NCBI GenBank assembly: GCA_016765335.1
Contig: JAESQE010000143.1
Span: forward strand, 1 to 5,549
Direction of reading: 5' to 3'
DNA length: 5,549 nucleotides
Source of the DNA: Planctomycetaceae bacterium
Lineage (GTDB): Bacteria; Planctomycetota; Planctomycetia; Planctomycetales; Planctomycetaceae
The position numbers and the translations under genes are program-made. Positions 1-5,549 of this stretch are shown in pieces. Within the stretch, counting starts at the first letter, position 1. Every line of letters begins with the position of its first letter. Below the pieces are notes generated by a model. That model was not told where the DNA came from, ran no database searches, and worked only from the letters and a program-made list of their open reading frames with translations.

Positions 1-1
1 C

Positions 2-1933
2 CAACTCCCCTGATTGCATCAAATCGTAAGGGACACGAACATCTCGTGCGACAGAACCTGGCACTTCGAGAACGCTTTCGATAATTTGTATCTGTTCAAT
101 CTCATCCGCTTGCCCCAGATACTCCTGCAAAAAACAGGCGTAAATCGGATTGACACTGCGAAACTGTAATAACTGATCGAGCTTCTCGGTCGGCTCTGCT
201 TTGAGCGGTTTGTAGTCCTGAAGAGCAGATTTTGAAACTGGCTCCTTTTTATCCGCAGCTGGCTGCTTGCTTTCTGAGTCTTTTCCCTTAGATAAAGCTT
301 CCTGCAAAACCGAACCAAACATCCCCATTGATTCCGGGGGACTGCTTTGCTCTGGCTTACCTTTCGCATCAACAGGAATAATGTGTGACTTTTCCTCTTC
401 CTTTTTTTCTACTGGCGGCGGTGGCGTGAGCGTAACAAAACCTCCTGTCCACAATGTTTGCAGCATCTGATAAAGTTGCTTTTCCGCGTCTTCCTTCTGC
501 TTGCCTTCCAGCATTCTTCTGGCAACAAACTTACGCAGCTGCATCACGTCGTCAGAACTTTTCAGTAGCCAAGCCAGCATCCGCCAAGGCAAATGCCCTC
601 GGCTCGAAAGATTTACAGCGGGAGCGTTACGCAATTTTTCGAATTGCTCACCGTTCCAGTATTGTTTTTTGCTGTTGCGGGTCGGCATCTTTTTCTTCAT
701 CCGCTTTTTCGCTTTACGCAACATCGGATCTTTAGTGTCCTCGGGAATTTGATCGTACTTCTCTTTCCAGCGGAGAATTTTCACGTCATCTTCGTCGGGG
801 AGCGAAAAAACATACCCTTCAGTATCAAACTGAGGCCGCCCTGCCCGCCCAAACATTTGATGAGCCGAACTGGGATCAATTAACTTCTTTTTCCCCGGAG
901 GCCCTTTAATCAGCGAGGTCAACAAGACCGACCGAGCAGGCAGATTGATCCCAGATGCCAGAGTTTCGGTACACATGCAAACCGAAAGCAGTTTTTCCTG
1001 AAACAGTTCTTCGACAATACGCCGAAATTTTGGCAGAATCCCCGCATGATGCACTCCCACGCCTCGCATCAGAATTTGCTTGAGTTTCGTGCCTGCCCCG
1101 TGTGACCAATCGTATTCATTGAGCCGAGCCACCAGCTCCTTCTGGCGTTCTTTGGTGATCAATCTTTTTCCTTTGAGCTGTTCTGCAATTGTCCAACAGT
1201 CAGATCGATTGAAGCAAAACACCAGCACAGGCACGAGCTGATGCTCTTCAGACCCTTCACACATCGTCACAAGTTGCTCATCAAGAAGTAGATCGGGAAT
1301 CCAGCGAAATGTCAGCGGGATTTTTCGATCCTGAGATTGCACCAAACGTAGTTTGCGACCATGCATATTGCGAAGCCAACCGAGAAAGTCGACTGCATTG
1401 CCCACCGTAGCAGAAAGTAACAGCAACCGAATATGATCGGGAAGCAGCCCCAGCGACAACTCCCACACTGCTCCTCGTTCGGGGTCATTAAAACTGTGAA
1501 ATTCGTCCATCACAACCGCAAAGGTTTCATCAAATCGCTGCTGATCCGGATCGAGCAAACGGTTCAATAAAATCTCTGCAACGACAACAAGGATTTTCGC
1601 ATTCGGGTTCACTTTGCGATTGCCGGTTATCAAACCGACATCATCCGCAGAAAAACCCCAGCGGACAGCTGCTTCTTGCAGTTCTGTAAATTTCTGCTCG
1701 GTCAACGCAATCAATGGAGTCGTGTAATAAGCGATTTTGTTTGTATGCAATGCTTCAAACAACGCAGCCTCTGCGATGAGCGTTTTCCCGGTCCCGGTCG
1801 GAGCACAAACCAAAACGCCCTGTTCAGCAGTAAACCACGTCAACAACGCTTCTTCCTGAACCGGATACGGCTCAAAAGGCAGCGAATCAAAATAAAGCGA
1901 AGCCAAATCATCCCGCGAAAGTGAATCGTCCAT
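2..1933 (-). CDS. Ski2/Mtr4-like superfamily 2 DEAD/DEAH-box helicase, C-terminus beyond the window
   Basis: This is an ATP-dependent, probably RNA-unwinding helicase, cytoplasmic, with no signal peptide or membrane segment. The frame is open from ATG at 1931-1933 to the window edge, giving 644 residues. An in-frame TAA at 1940-1942, three codons upstream, makes this ATG the earliest possible start. Motifs seen: Q-motif-like YPVQEEAL (23-30), Walker A APTGTGKT (44-51), motif Ia [12 protein letters not shown] (71-82), [13 protein letters not shown] (103-115), Walker B DEFH (143-146), SAT (174-176), FCFNR (239-243), [11 protein letters not shown] (291-301), [13 protein letters not shown] (322-334) and QMFGRAGRP (359-367). 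The order and wording follow Ski2/Mtr4/HelY proteins rather than the short DEAD-box group. A lysine-rich patch lies at 407-424 and a Pro/Lys/Glu-rich, probably disordered linker at about 503-582. A final folded segment begins at about 584. DNA unwinding (Hel308-like) cannot be excluded. The class assignment is firm; the biological substrate is not known. Confidence 0.93.
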   Translation of the reverse strand, partial: MDDSLSRDDLASLYFDSLPFEPYPVQEEALLTWFTAEQGVLVCAPTGTGKTLIAEAALFEALHTNKIAYYTTPLIALTEQKFTELQEAAVRWGFSADDVGLITGNRKVNPNAKILVVVAEILLNRLLDPDQQRFDETFAVVMDEFHSFNDPERGAVWELSLGLLPDHIRLLLLSATVGNAVDFLGWLRNMHGRKLRLVQSQDRKIPLTFRWIPDLLLDEQLVTMCEGSEEHQLVPVLVFCFNRSDCWTIAEQLKGKRLITKERQKELVARLNEYDWSHGAGTKLKQILMRGVGVHHAGILPKFRRIVEELFQEKLLSVCMCTETLASGINLPARSVLLTSLIKGPPGKKKLIDPSSAHQMFGRAGRPQFDTEGYVFSLPDEDDVKILRWKEKYDQIPEDTKDPMLRKAKKRMKKKMPTRNSKKQYWNGEQFEKLRNAPAVNLSSRGHLPWRMLAWLLKSSDDVMQLRKFVARRMLEGKQKEDAEKQLYQMLQTLWTGGFVTLTPPPPVEKKEEEKSHIIPVDAKGKPEQSSPPESMGMFGSVLQEALSKGKDSESKQPAADKKEPVSKSALQDYKPLKAEPTEKLDQLLQFRSVNPIYACFLQEYLGQADEIEQIQIIESVLEVPGSVARDVRVPYDLMQSGEL

Positions 1934-2002
1934 GAAAGCTTATTTTCCAGTAAATGCCCAAAACATGCCTGTAAGTCAAAACTTATACCAAACTCAATTA
2001 AT

Positions 2003-2090
2003 ACTTGCGCGAAGGTCTCGCTCGTGGCCTTGTACCGACAAGGACTTAGGGAATGTTCAACGCGAAAACAAATATGCGAATGCGTATTAC
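2003..2090. repeat. Cluster of short inverted repeats, possible dispersed intergenic repeat
   Basis: Several small dyads follow one another. GCGA at 2009-2012 pairs with TCGC at 2018-2021. CCTTGT at 2028-2033 pairs with ACAAGG at 2038-2043 across a four-base loop. AATATGC at 2071-2077 pairs with GCGTATT at 2082-2088 with one G-T wobble. The segment is G+C-richer than its flanks, which suggests an inserted repeat unit or a small structured RNA rather than promoter DNA. No second copy lies in this window, so the repeat assignment is an inference and the boundaries are approximate. Confidence 0.35.
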
Positions 2091-2283
2091 TCTCTGAAAT
2101 GATAGCAACCCTGCCCAAAAGACTCACGCGAACAGTCAGTTTCTCTCATATCATTAGCTTCTAAATCAAGAGAAATACAAATCGCCTTGGATTATTGATG
2201 CTCAGAATCATTGCACTTCAAATTTGAACAGTCCACAATAAAGAGACATCGATATAACACAGGATCATTCCCCACCGATCAAG

Positions 2284-2301
2284 AAAGTTAACGCTTACTT
2301 T
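2284..2301. promoter_or_regulatory. Operator-like dyad upstream of dinD
   Basis: AAAGT at 2284-2288 and ACTTT at 2297-2301 form a symmetrical pair with an 8-base spacer, 31 bases before the dinD start codon. dinD is a LexA-controlled SOS gene in E. coli, and its SOS box has the same half-site / 8-base spacer / half-site geometry (CTGT-N8-ACAG). The half-site sequence here is different, so LexA binding is only a suggestion. A five-base half-site pair in A+T-rich DNA can arise by chance. Confidence 0.25.
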
Positions 2302-2320
2302 GAGCAGTACGAATGGAATC

Positions 2321-2325
2321 GGGAG
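2321..2325 (+). promoter_or_regulatory. Ribosome-binding site of dinD
   Basis: GGGAG lies 7 bases before the ATG at 2333, a normal Shine-Dalgarno spacing. An in-frame TAG at 2327-2329 rules out any start further upstream, so the site and the stop together fix the dinD start. Confidence 0.65.
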
Positions 2326-2332
2326 ATAGCAA

Positions 2333-3184
2333 ATGGAACATGAAACAGTACTCGCACTTACAGACAACTTTGAGGCACATGCTCAAAAGACTGAAGGAAA
2401 AGACGTGGAATTCTGGCTTGCCAGGGACTTACAGCACCTACTGGGGTACTCAGAATGGCGGAATTTTTCAGTTGTGATTTCTAAGGCAATGACTTCGTGT
2501 GAAGTATCCGAACATAGTATTTCAGACCATTTTGTTGACGTCAACAAAATGGTTGACATCGGTTCTGGAACTCAACGGAAAATTGACGACATTATGCTGA
2601 CGCGATATGCCTGTTATCTAATCGCGCAAAACGGAGATCCTCAAAAAGAACAAATTGCTTTTGCTCAAACATATTTTGCAGTACAGACACGAAAAGCAGA
2701 ATTGATTGAACAGCGTTTGTTGGAATCAGAACGAGTCTCAGCACGTCACAAATTAACAAAAACAGAAAAAGAACTCTCCTCAATCATCTACCAGCAAACC
2801 GGTGGCAATAAGAACTTCGGGATGATTCGCAGCAAAGGAGACCAAGCACTTTTCGGTAAATCAACGCAAGAGATGAAATCGCATTGGAAAGTGCCAGCGA
2901 GTCGCCCATTAGCAGATTTTGCCCCGACGATCATCCTGAAGGCAAAAGACTTTGCAACAGAAATCACAATTCATAACAGCCGAGGAAATCAATTAAGAAC
3001 CGAAGCCACAATTTCCAACGAACATATCACAAACAATAAAGCGGTTCGTAATACACTACTCCAAAGAGGCATTCGTCCTGAAAAACTTCCACCTGCTGAG
3101 GATCTTAAAAAAGTGGAACGAAGGTTAGCATCAGATGACAAAAAAGTGTTAAAGAAACCCGACAGACTCAACACCGAGGATTAA
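2333..3184 (+). CDS. dinD: DNA-damage-inducible protein D (DinD family)
   Basis: The 283-residue product matches the DinD family in length (E. coli DinD is about 274) and in its conserved blocks. These include FWLARDLQHLLGYSEWRNF (27-45), DHFVDVNKMVDIGSG (65-79), IDDIMLTRYACYLIAQNGDP (84-103), AQTYFAVQTRKAELIEQ (111-127) and NFGMIRSKGDQALFGKST (161-178). The N-terminal part resembles the Bro-N fold of phage and viral antirepressors. Residues about 120-155 are charged and likely helical or coiled-coil. In E. coli the gene is LexA-regulated and the protein has been reported to inhibit RecA activities; whether that holds here is inference. The protein looks soluble and cytoplasmic. It stands alone: divergent from the helicase, convergent with pyrG, with no partner gene. 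Hand counts of three rows give 71 of 180 G+C, well below its neighbours, which suggests later acquisition. The gene appears intact. Confidence 0.9.
   Translation: MEHETVLALTDNFEAHAQKTEGKDVEFWLARDLQHLLGYSEWRNFSVVISKAMTSCEVSEHSISDHFVDVNKMVDIGSGTQRKIDDIMLTRYACYLIAQNGDPQKEQIAFAQTYFAVQTRKAELIEQRLLESERVSARHKLTKTEKELSSIIYQQTGGNKNFGMIRSKGDQALFGKSTQEMKSHWKVPASRPLADFAPTIILKAKDFATEITIHNSRGNQLRTEATISNEHITNNKAVRNTLLQRGIRPEKLPPAEDLKKVERRLASDDKKVLKKPDRLNTED
2526..2553. repeat. Perfect 28-base palindrome inside dinD
   Basis: Each arm is 14 bases with no loop. The centre lies between 2539 and 2540, in the hexamer GACGTC, and the left arm reads ACCATTTTGTTGAC. All 14 base pairs match; symmetry stops at 2525/2554. 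It encodes residues 65-74 of DinD, a conserved part of the family, so coding constraint explains the amino acids but not by itself the symmetrical codon choice. Confidence 0.9.
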
Positions 3185-3197
3185 ACACCGAAGATGC
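3170..3197. repeat. 14-base imperfect tandem duplication across the dinD stop codon
   Basis: The unit AACACCGAGGAT starting at 3170 recurs as AACACCGAAGAT starting at 3184, with a 14-base period and 11 of 12 bases identical. The dinD stop codon TAA (3182-3184) sits at the junction. The pattern fits replication slippage near the end of the gene. Only two copies are present. Confidence 0.6.
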
Positions 3198-3259
3198 CCA
3201 GGCATTGACTAGTCTTCCAAGGTCTGCAACATCAACTCGGCGATTTGAAGAGTCGTAGG

Positions 3260-3288
3260 CCGGAACAATTTTTTTTACGATGTTCCGG
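3260..3288. repeat. Hairpin with CCGGAACA arms, repeat-like or weak terminator
   Basis: CCGGAACA at 3260-3267 pairs perfectly with TGTTCCGG at 3281-3288 around a 13-base loop that contains eight consecutive T. It begins 75 bases after the dinD stop. The T run is inside the loop rather than after the stem, so it is not a canonical intrinsic terminator on the plus strand. It may be a degenerate copy of a dispersed palindromic repeat; no second copy is in the window. Confidence 0.4.
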
Positions 3289-3377
3289 ATGATATGCCTG
3301 GCGGTCGGATCTTACGAGAACCTCTAAAATTGAATTCCAGAGCTTATTGCGGACAGTTTGGTTATAAAAAGTAGGTC

Positions 3378-3414
3378 AAAAAACCCCCTCCAACTCCCCC
3401 TTCGTAAGGGGGAG
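3378..3414 (-). terminator. Candidate pyrG terminator formed by a C/G-run hairpin
   Basis: Nine perfect pairs join 3394-3402 (CTCCCCCTT) and 3406-3414 (AAGGGGGAG) across a three-base loop. Read on the minus strand, the stem lies 108 bases beyond the pyrG stop and is followed, after ten bases ending in GGGGG, by six T (3383-3378). The gap between stem and T run is longer than in textbook terminators. An alternative pairing of the first C run with the GGGGG at 3388-3384 would place a shorter stem directly before the T run. The same sequence also resembles a dispersed intergenic repeat. Confidence 0.4.
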
Positions 3415-3425
3415 AACCAATTCTT

Positions 3426-3455
3426 TCTCTGTGACCTCTGAGTCTTGGTGGTTTA
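3426..3455. repeat. Possible dispersed repeat-like stretch of CTGTGACCTCTG type
   Basis: The plus strand reads as near-repeats of a short T/G/C-rich phrase, with CTCTGTGACCTCTG followed by AGTCTTGGTGG. I recall similar phrases as common intergenic repeats in several bacterial phyla, but this is recollection and cannot be checked here. It has no coding character. Confidence 0.25.
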
Positions 3456-3522
3456 TTCTACTTCATACCTGTTTAATCCCGGCTACCATTTAACGGCAGA
3501 TTAAATACGACCATTACCCCTG

Positions 3523-5145
3523 TTAAACCGGTGCAGAGACTCTTTCCTGATGTCTTGAAAGAGCAGCATCTATGAAACCCAGAAACAGGGGATGCGGATT
3601 GAGTGGTTGAGATTTAAATTCGGGATGATACTGGACGGCGACATACCAGGGATGATCCGGGATTTCGACAATTTCGACCAACACATCGTCGGGACTGGTT
3701 CCGCCGATGTGCATGCCGGCTTGCTCAAACCGCTGACGGTATTCCGGATTAAATTCGTAACGGTGCCGATGTCGCTCGGAAATCATTTCCTTGCCGTAAC
3801 ATTCGAAGGATTTCGAATCAGGTGACAAGCGACAATCCTGAGCACCAAGACGCATCGTGCCTCCTTTGTTGGTGATTTTCTTTTGCTCTTCCAGCAAACA
3901 AATCACCGGGTTGGCGGTAGTGTCTTCAAATTCGGTGCTATTTGCATCAGTGCACCCCAGCACATTTCGAGCAAATTCAACGACTGCTGATTGCATCCCC
4001 AGACAAATTCCAAAATAAGGGATCTGTTTTTCGCGGGCATATTTCACAGCTTTGATTTTTCCTTCAAAGCCACGAGCCCCAAAGCCGCCCGGCACAAGAA
4101 TTCCATCAACACCACTGAGAAGCAATTCAGCCTCTTCGGATTCCAGGTCGTCTGCGGAAACTCGTTTGATGATGACGCGGGTTTGTGACGAAAACCCAGC
4201 ATGATCCAGCGATTCGTAAATCGATTTGTAAGCATCACGATGTTCAATATATTTCCCGACCACTGCAATGGTCACTTCGTGTTCGGGATTTCGAATTTTA
4301 TGAATCAACTCTTTCCAGTCATCCATTTCAAGCGGACCAGTTTGCAGATTCAGTTTTTTGCTGATCAGTTGATCGATCTTATTCTCTGCCAGGCCGAGAG
4401 GCACTTCGTAAATCGAAAGGGTTTTATCAACTTCTTCGATGACCGCCTCTTTTTCGACGTTACAGAACAACGCAATCTTTTCTGCATTGTCTCTGCCCAA
4501 CGGACGCTCGGTGCGAATGACCAGGATATCGGGCTGGATTCCGATTCCTCGAAGTTGAACAACACTATGCTGAGTCGGTTTTGTTTTCAATTCCCGGGCA
4601 GCTTTGAGATAAGGCACCAATGTCAAATGAATGAACAAGCAGTTTTCACGACCGATATCTAAAGGCACTTGACGAAATGCTTCCAAAAATGGAAGCCCTT
4701 CAATATCACCAACCGTTCCGCCCAGCTCGGTGATCACGACATCCACATCGGGACCATCTTGAGAACAGATCGCTTCTTTGAGTTCGTCTGTCACATGCGG
4801 AATCACTTGTACGGTCGCACCGAGATAATCTCCCATACGTTCTTTTTTGATAACCGATTGGTAAATCTGCCCGGTGGTAAAGTTTGAATTTCTATTCAGC
4901 GGACCGTTAGTAAAACGCTCGTAATGCCCCAAGTCGAGGTCGGTCTCTGAACCGTCATCAAGTACATAAACTTCGCCGTGCTGGTACGGGGACATTGTGC
5001 CGGGATCGACATTGAGATACGGGTCGAGTTTCTGCATCCGCACGTTCATGCCGCGTCGTTCGAGAAGTAGTCCAACAGAAGCAGCAGTCAGCCCCTTGCC
5101 TAAAGAACTGACAACGCCACCGGTTACAAATATATGCTTGGTCAT
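3523..5145 (-). CDS. pyrG: CTP synthase
   Basis: The enzyme converts UTP to CTP using ATP and glutamine, the last step of de novo pyrimidine nucleotide synthesis, in the cytoplasm. From ATG at 5143-5145 it has 540 residues, the family's usual length. The N-terminal synthase domain shows [14 protein letters not shown] (5-18, with S13 and K17), [20 protein letters not shown] (40-59), [10 protein letters not shown] (69-78, metal-binding D71), [12 protein letters not shown] (139-150, metal-binding E140) and KTKPTQ (187-192, UTP site). The C-terminal class I glutamine amidotransferase domain shows GGFG (353-356), nucleophile C381 in GICLGMQ, and H507 and E509 in YHPEF. All key residues are present. 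The frame is open to a TTG at 5196, but those 17 extra residues have no family support. No strong Shine-Dalgarno precedes the ATG (GAG about 10 bases upstream). The stop is TAA at 3523-3525. kdsB lies upstream on the same strand with a 191-base gap. Confidence 0.97.
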   Translation of the reverse strand: MTKHIFVTGGVVSSLGKGLTAASVGLLLERRGMNVRMQKLDPYLNVDPGTMSPYQHGEVYVLDDGSETDLDLGHYERFTNGPLNRNSNFTTGQIYQSVIKKERMGDYLGATVQVIPHVTDELKEAICSQDGPDVDVVITELGGTVGDIEGLPFLEAFRQVPLDIGRENCLFIHLTLVPYLKAARELKTKPTQHSVVQLRGIGIQPDILVIRTERPLGRDNAEKIALFCNVEKEAVIEEVDKTLSIYEVPLGLAENKIDQLISKKLNLQTGPLEMDDWKELIHKIRNPEHEVTIAVVGKYIEHRDAYKSIYESLDHAGFSSQTRVIIKRVSADDLESEEAELLLSGVDGILVPGGFGARGFEGKIKAVKYAREKQIPYFGICLGMQSAVVEFARNVLGCTDANSTEFEDTTANPVICLLEEQKKITNKGGTMRLGAQDCRLSPDSKSFECYGKEMISERHRHRYEFNPEYRQRFEQAGMHIGGTSPDDVLVEIVEIPDHPWYVAVQYHPEFKSQPLNPHPLFLGFIDAALSRHQERVSAPV

Positions 5146-5245
5146 TACGTATCCACTCGTCCTTGATGATACCCCTTGGCCACGGAGTATCTCCAACTAA
5201 AACAGTTTCCCAGCCACGCTTGCCACTCTAATAAAGAGTAACCAT

Positions 5246-5260
5246 TTAAGAAGATCTTAA
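5246..5260. promoter_or_regulatory. Inverted repeat TTAAGA-N3-TCTTAA in the pyrG leader
   Basis: Two perfect six-base arms flank three bases, just downstream of the candidate -10 element on the minus strand, where a regulator or early transcript structure could act. A second small dyad (ACTCT at 5225-5229 with AGAGT at 5235-5239) follows. The region is A+T-rich and chance is a real alternative. Confidence 0.25.
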
Positions 5261-5263
5261 CAG

Positions 5264-5292
5264 ATTATGAAGCTGGTTTTACCATCAGCCAA
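5264..5292 (-). promoter_or_regulatory. Candidate sigma-70-type promoter for pyrG
   Basis: On the minus strand TTGGCT (5292-5287) and CATAAT (5269-5264) are separated by exactly 17 bases, placing a start site about 110 bases before the pyrG ATG. The -10 matches five of six consensus positions; the -35 matches only the TTG. Together with the 191-base gap this suggests that pyrG can be transcribed independently of kdsB. It is a sequence match only. Confidence 0.3.
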
Positions 5293-5317
5293 GCGATTTA
5301 CAAGGTCGGTTGGCTGA
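5285..5317. other. Hairpin between kdsB and pyrG
   Basis: TCAGCCAA at 5285-5292 pairs with TTGGCTGA at 5310-5317 around a 17-base loop, starting 19 bases after the kdsB stop. No T run follows the stem on the minus strand, so it is not a standard terminator; it could protect the kdsB mRNA end or attenuate readthrough. One arm overlaps the candidate pyrG -35 element. Confidence 0.35.
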
Positions 5318-5336
5318 AAATAGCCTCAAATTTCAA

Positions 5337-5549
5337 TCAAGACATTCTTTTCACAAATGCAGCATAATCTTCTGGAGTGTCGATGCCAATTGAACAGTGC
5401 GAAACAACCGAAACGTGAATCTGTGCACCAGCCTGCAATGCACGTAATTGTTCGAGCTTTTCGATTGGTTCCAAGGGGGATGCTGGCATTTTGACAAACG
5501 CGTTTAAAAAGTCATAACGATATGCATACAGTCCGATATGTTGCAGCCA
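5337..5549 (-). CDS. kdsB: 3-deoxy-manno-octulosonate cytidylyltransferase (CMP-Kdo synthetase), C-terminal part
   Basis: The enzyme joins CTP and Kdo to give CMP-Kdo, the activated sugar for the inner core of lipopolysaccharide, in the cytoplasm. Only the last 70 residues are visible; the gene continues past the right edge, and the full protein is normally about 250 residues. Family signatures are [15 protein letters not shown] (1-15 of the visible part), [14 protein letters not shown] (25-38) and IGIDTPED (54-61), where the aspartate at visible position 57 corresponds to a conserved metal-binding residue. The stop is TGA at 5337-5339. It lies upstream of pyrG on the same strand, so the CTP-making and a CTP-using enzyme are adjacent. 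The visible part shows no damage. Its presence implies a lipopolysaccharide-type outer membrane. Confidence 0.92.
   Translation of the reverse strand, partial: WLQHIGLYAYRYDFLNAFVKMPASPLEPIEKLEQLRALQAGAQIHVSVVSHCSIGIDTPEDYAAFVKRMS

Larger units (their letters stand above)
1934..2332. other. 399-base intergenic region between divergent helicase and dinD genes
   Basis: I see no convincing gene here. The region must hold the promoters of both flanking genes, but no clear sigma-70-type -35/-10 pair stands out for either. The middle part (about 2003-2090) is richer in G+C and in short inverted repeats than the A+T-rich stretches on each side. The last 50 bases carry an operator-like dyad and the dinD ribosome-binding site. 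Open frames crossing the region have no recognisable protein features. Confidence 0.7.
3185..3522. other. 338-base intergenic region between convergent dinD and pyrG
   Basis: No gene is evident. The region contains a loop-rich hairpin (3260-3288), a C/G-run hairpin with a nearby A/T run (3378-3414), and a T/G/C-rich stretch (3426-3455). All three resemble intergenic repeat sequence rather than coding DNA. As the gap between two genes facing each other, it should hold the terminators of both. Confidence 0.7.

Noticed and set aside
454..883. Overlapping plus-strand open frames opposite the helicase C-terminal region
   Set aside because: They are antisense to a clear helicase reading frame, mutually overlapping and of low-complexity composition.
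1951..1979. TTGACT (minus strand, 1979-1974) with CATTTA (1956-1951), 17-base spacing, as helicase promoter
   Set aside because: The -35 is good but the -10 is poor, and it would leave a very short leader. It was not strong enough to list as a feature.
1840..2127. 95-codon minus-strand open frame crossing the helicase start
   Set aside because: It overlaps the helicase N-terminus in another frame and otherwise covers the inverted-repeat patch; it has no recognisable protein features.
2224..2258. TTGAAC and TATAAC as a dinD promoter
   Set aside because: The spacing is 23 bases, too long for a sigma-70 promoter.
3185..3522. CRISPR array or toxin-antitoxin partner next to dinD
   Set aside because: There are no regularly spaced direct repeats and no open frame with plausible start and features in the gap.
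4201..4662. 153-codon plus-strand open frame within pyrG
   Set aside because: It lies antisense to well-conserved pyrG codons and has no family resemblance, so it is a shadow of the real gene.
5146..5196. N-terminal extension of PyrG from TTG at 5194-5196
   Set aside because: The 17 extra residues have no counterpart in the family, whose proteins begin at the position of the ATG at 5143-5145, and the TTG has no good ribosome-binding site.

Overview
The window looks like chromosomal DNA from a Gram-negative-type bacterium, most likely a planctomycete or another member of the PVC group. This is an inference from three things: a large Ski2/Mtr4-like helicase, the kdsB-pyrG gene pair (an order I also recall from chlamydiae), and genes with weak or absent Shine-Dalgarno sequences. 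No rRNA or other marker gene is present to confirm it. Hand counts on a few 60-base rows give about 50% G+C in the helicase and pyrG and about 39% in the gene between them.

Layout: (1) Positions 2-1933, minus strand: the first 644 residues of a superfamily 2 helicase of the Ski2-like group, whose C-terminus runs off the left edge. (2) Positions 1934-2332: a 399-base gap between divergent genes. It holds a G+C-richer patch of short inverted repeats (about 2003-2090) and a possible operator-like dyad close to the next gene. (3) Positions 2333-3184, plus strand: a complete dinD-type gene (DNA-damage-inducible protein D, Bro-N-like N-terminus) with a perfect 28-base palindrome inside its coding sequence. 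(4) Positions 3185-3522: a 338-base gap between convergent genes, carrying two hairpins and sequence that resembles dispersed intergenic repeats. One hairpin may terminate pyrG transcription. (5) Positions 3523-5145, minus strand: a complete pyrG (CTP synthase, 540 residues). (6) Positions 5337-5549, minus strand: the last 70 codons of kdsB (CMP-Kdo synthetase), upstream of pyrG on the same strand.

Functionally, pyrG makes CTP and kdsB uses CTP to activate Kdo for lipopolysaccharide, so the pair is metabolically coherent. The helicase is probably an RNA-processing enzyme. dinD is on the opposite strand from all its neighbours, is more A+T-rich, and is bounded by repeat-like sequence, so it looks like an accessory insertion between housekeeping genes. 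I see no CRISPR array, tRNA, rRNA, intact insertion sequence or multi-gene defence system. The most unusual signals are the palindrome in dinD, the repeat-like intergenic patches, and the eukaryote-like helicase with its disordered linker.
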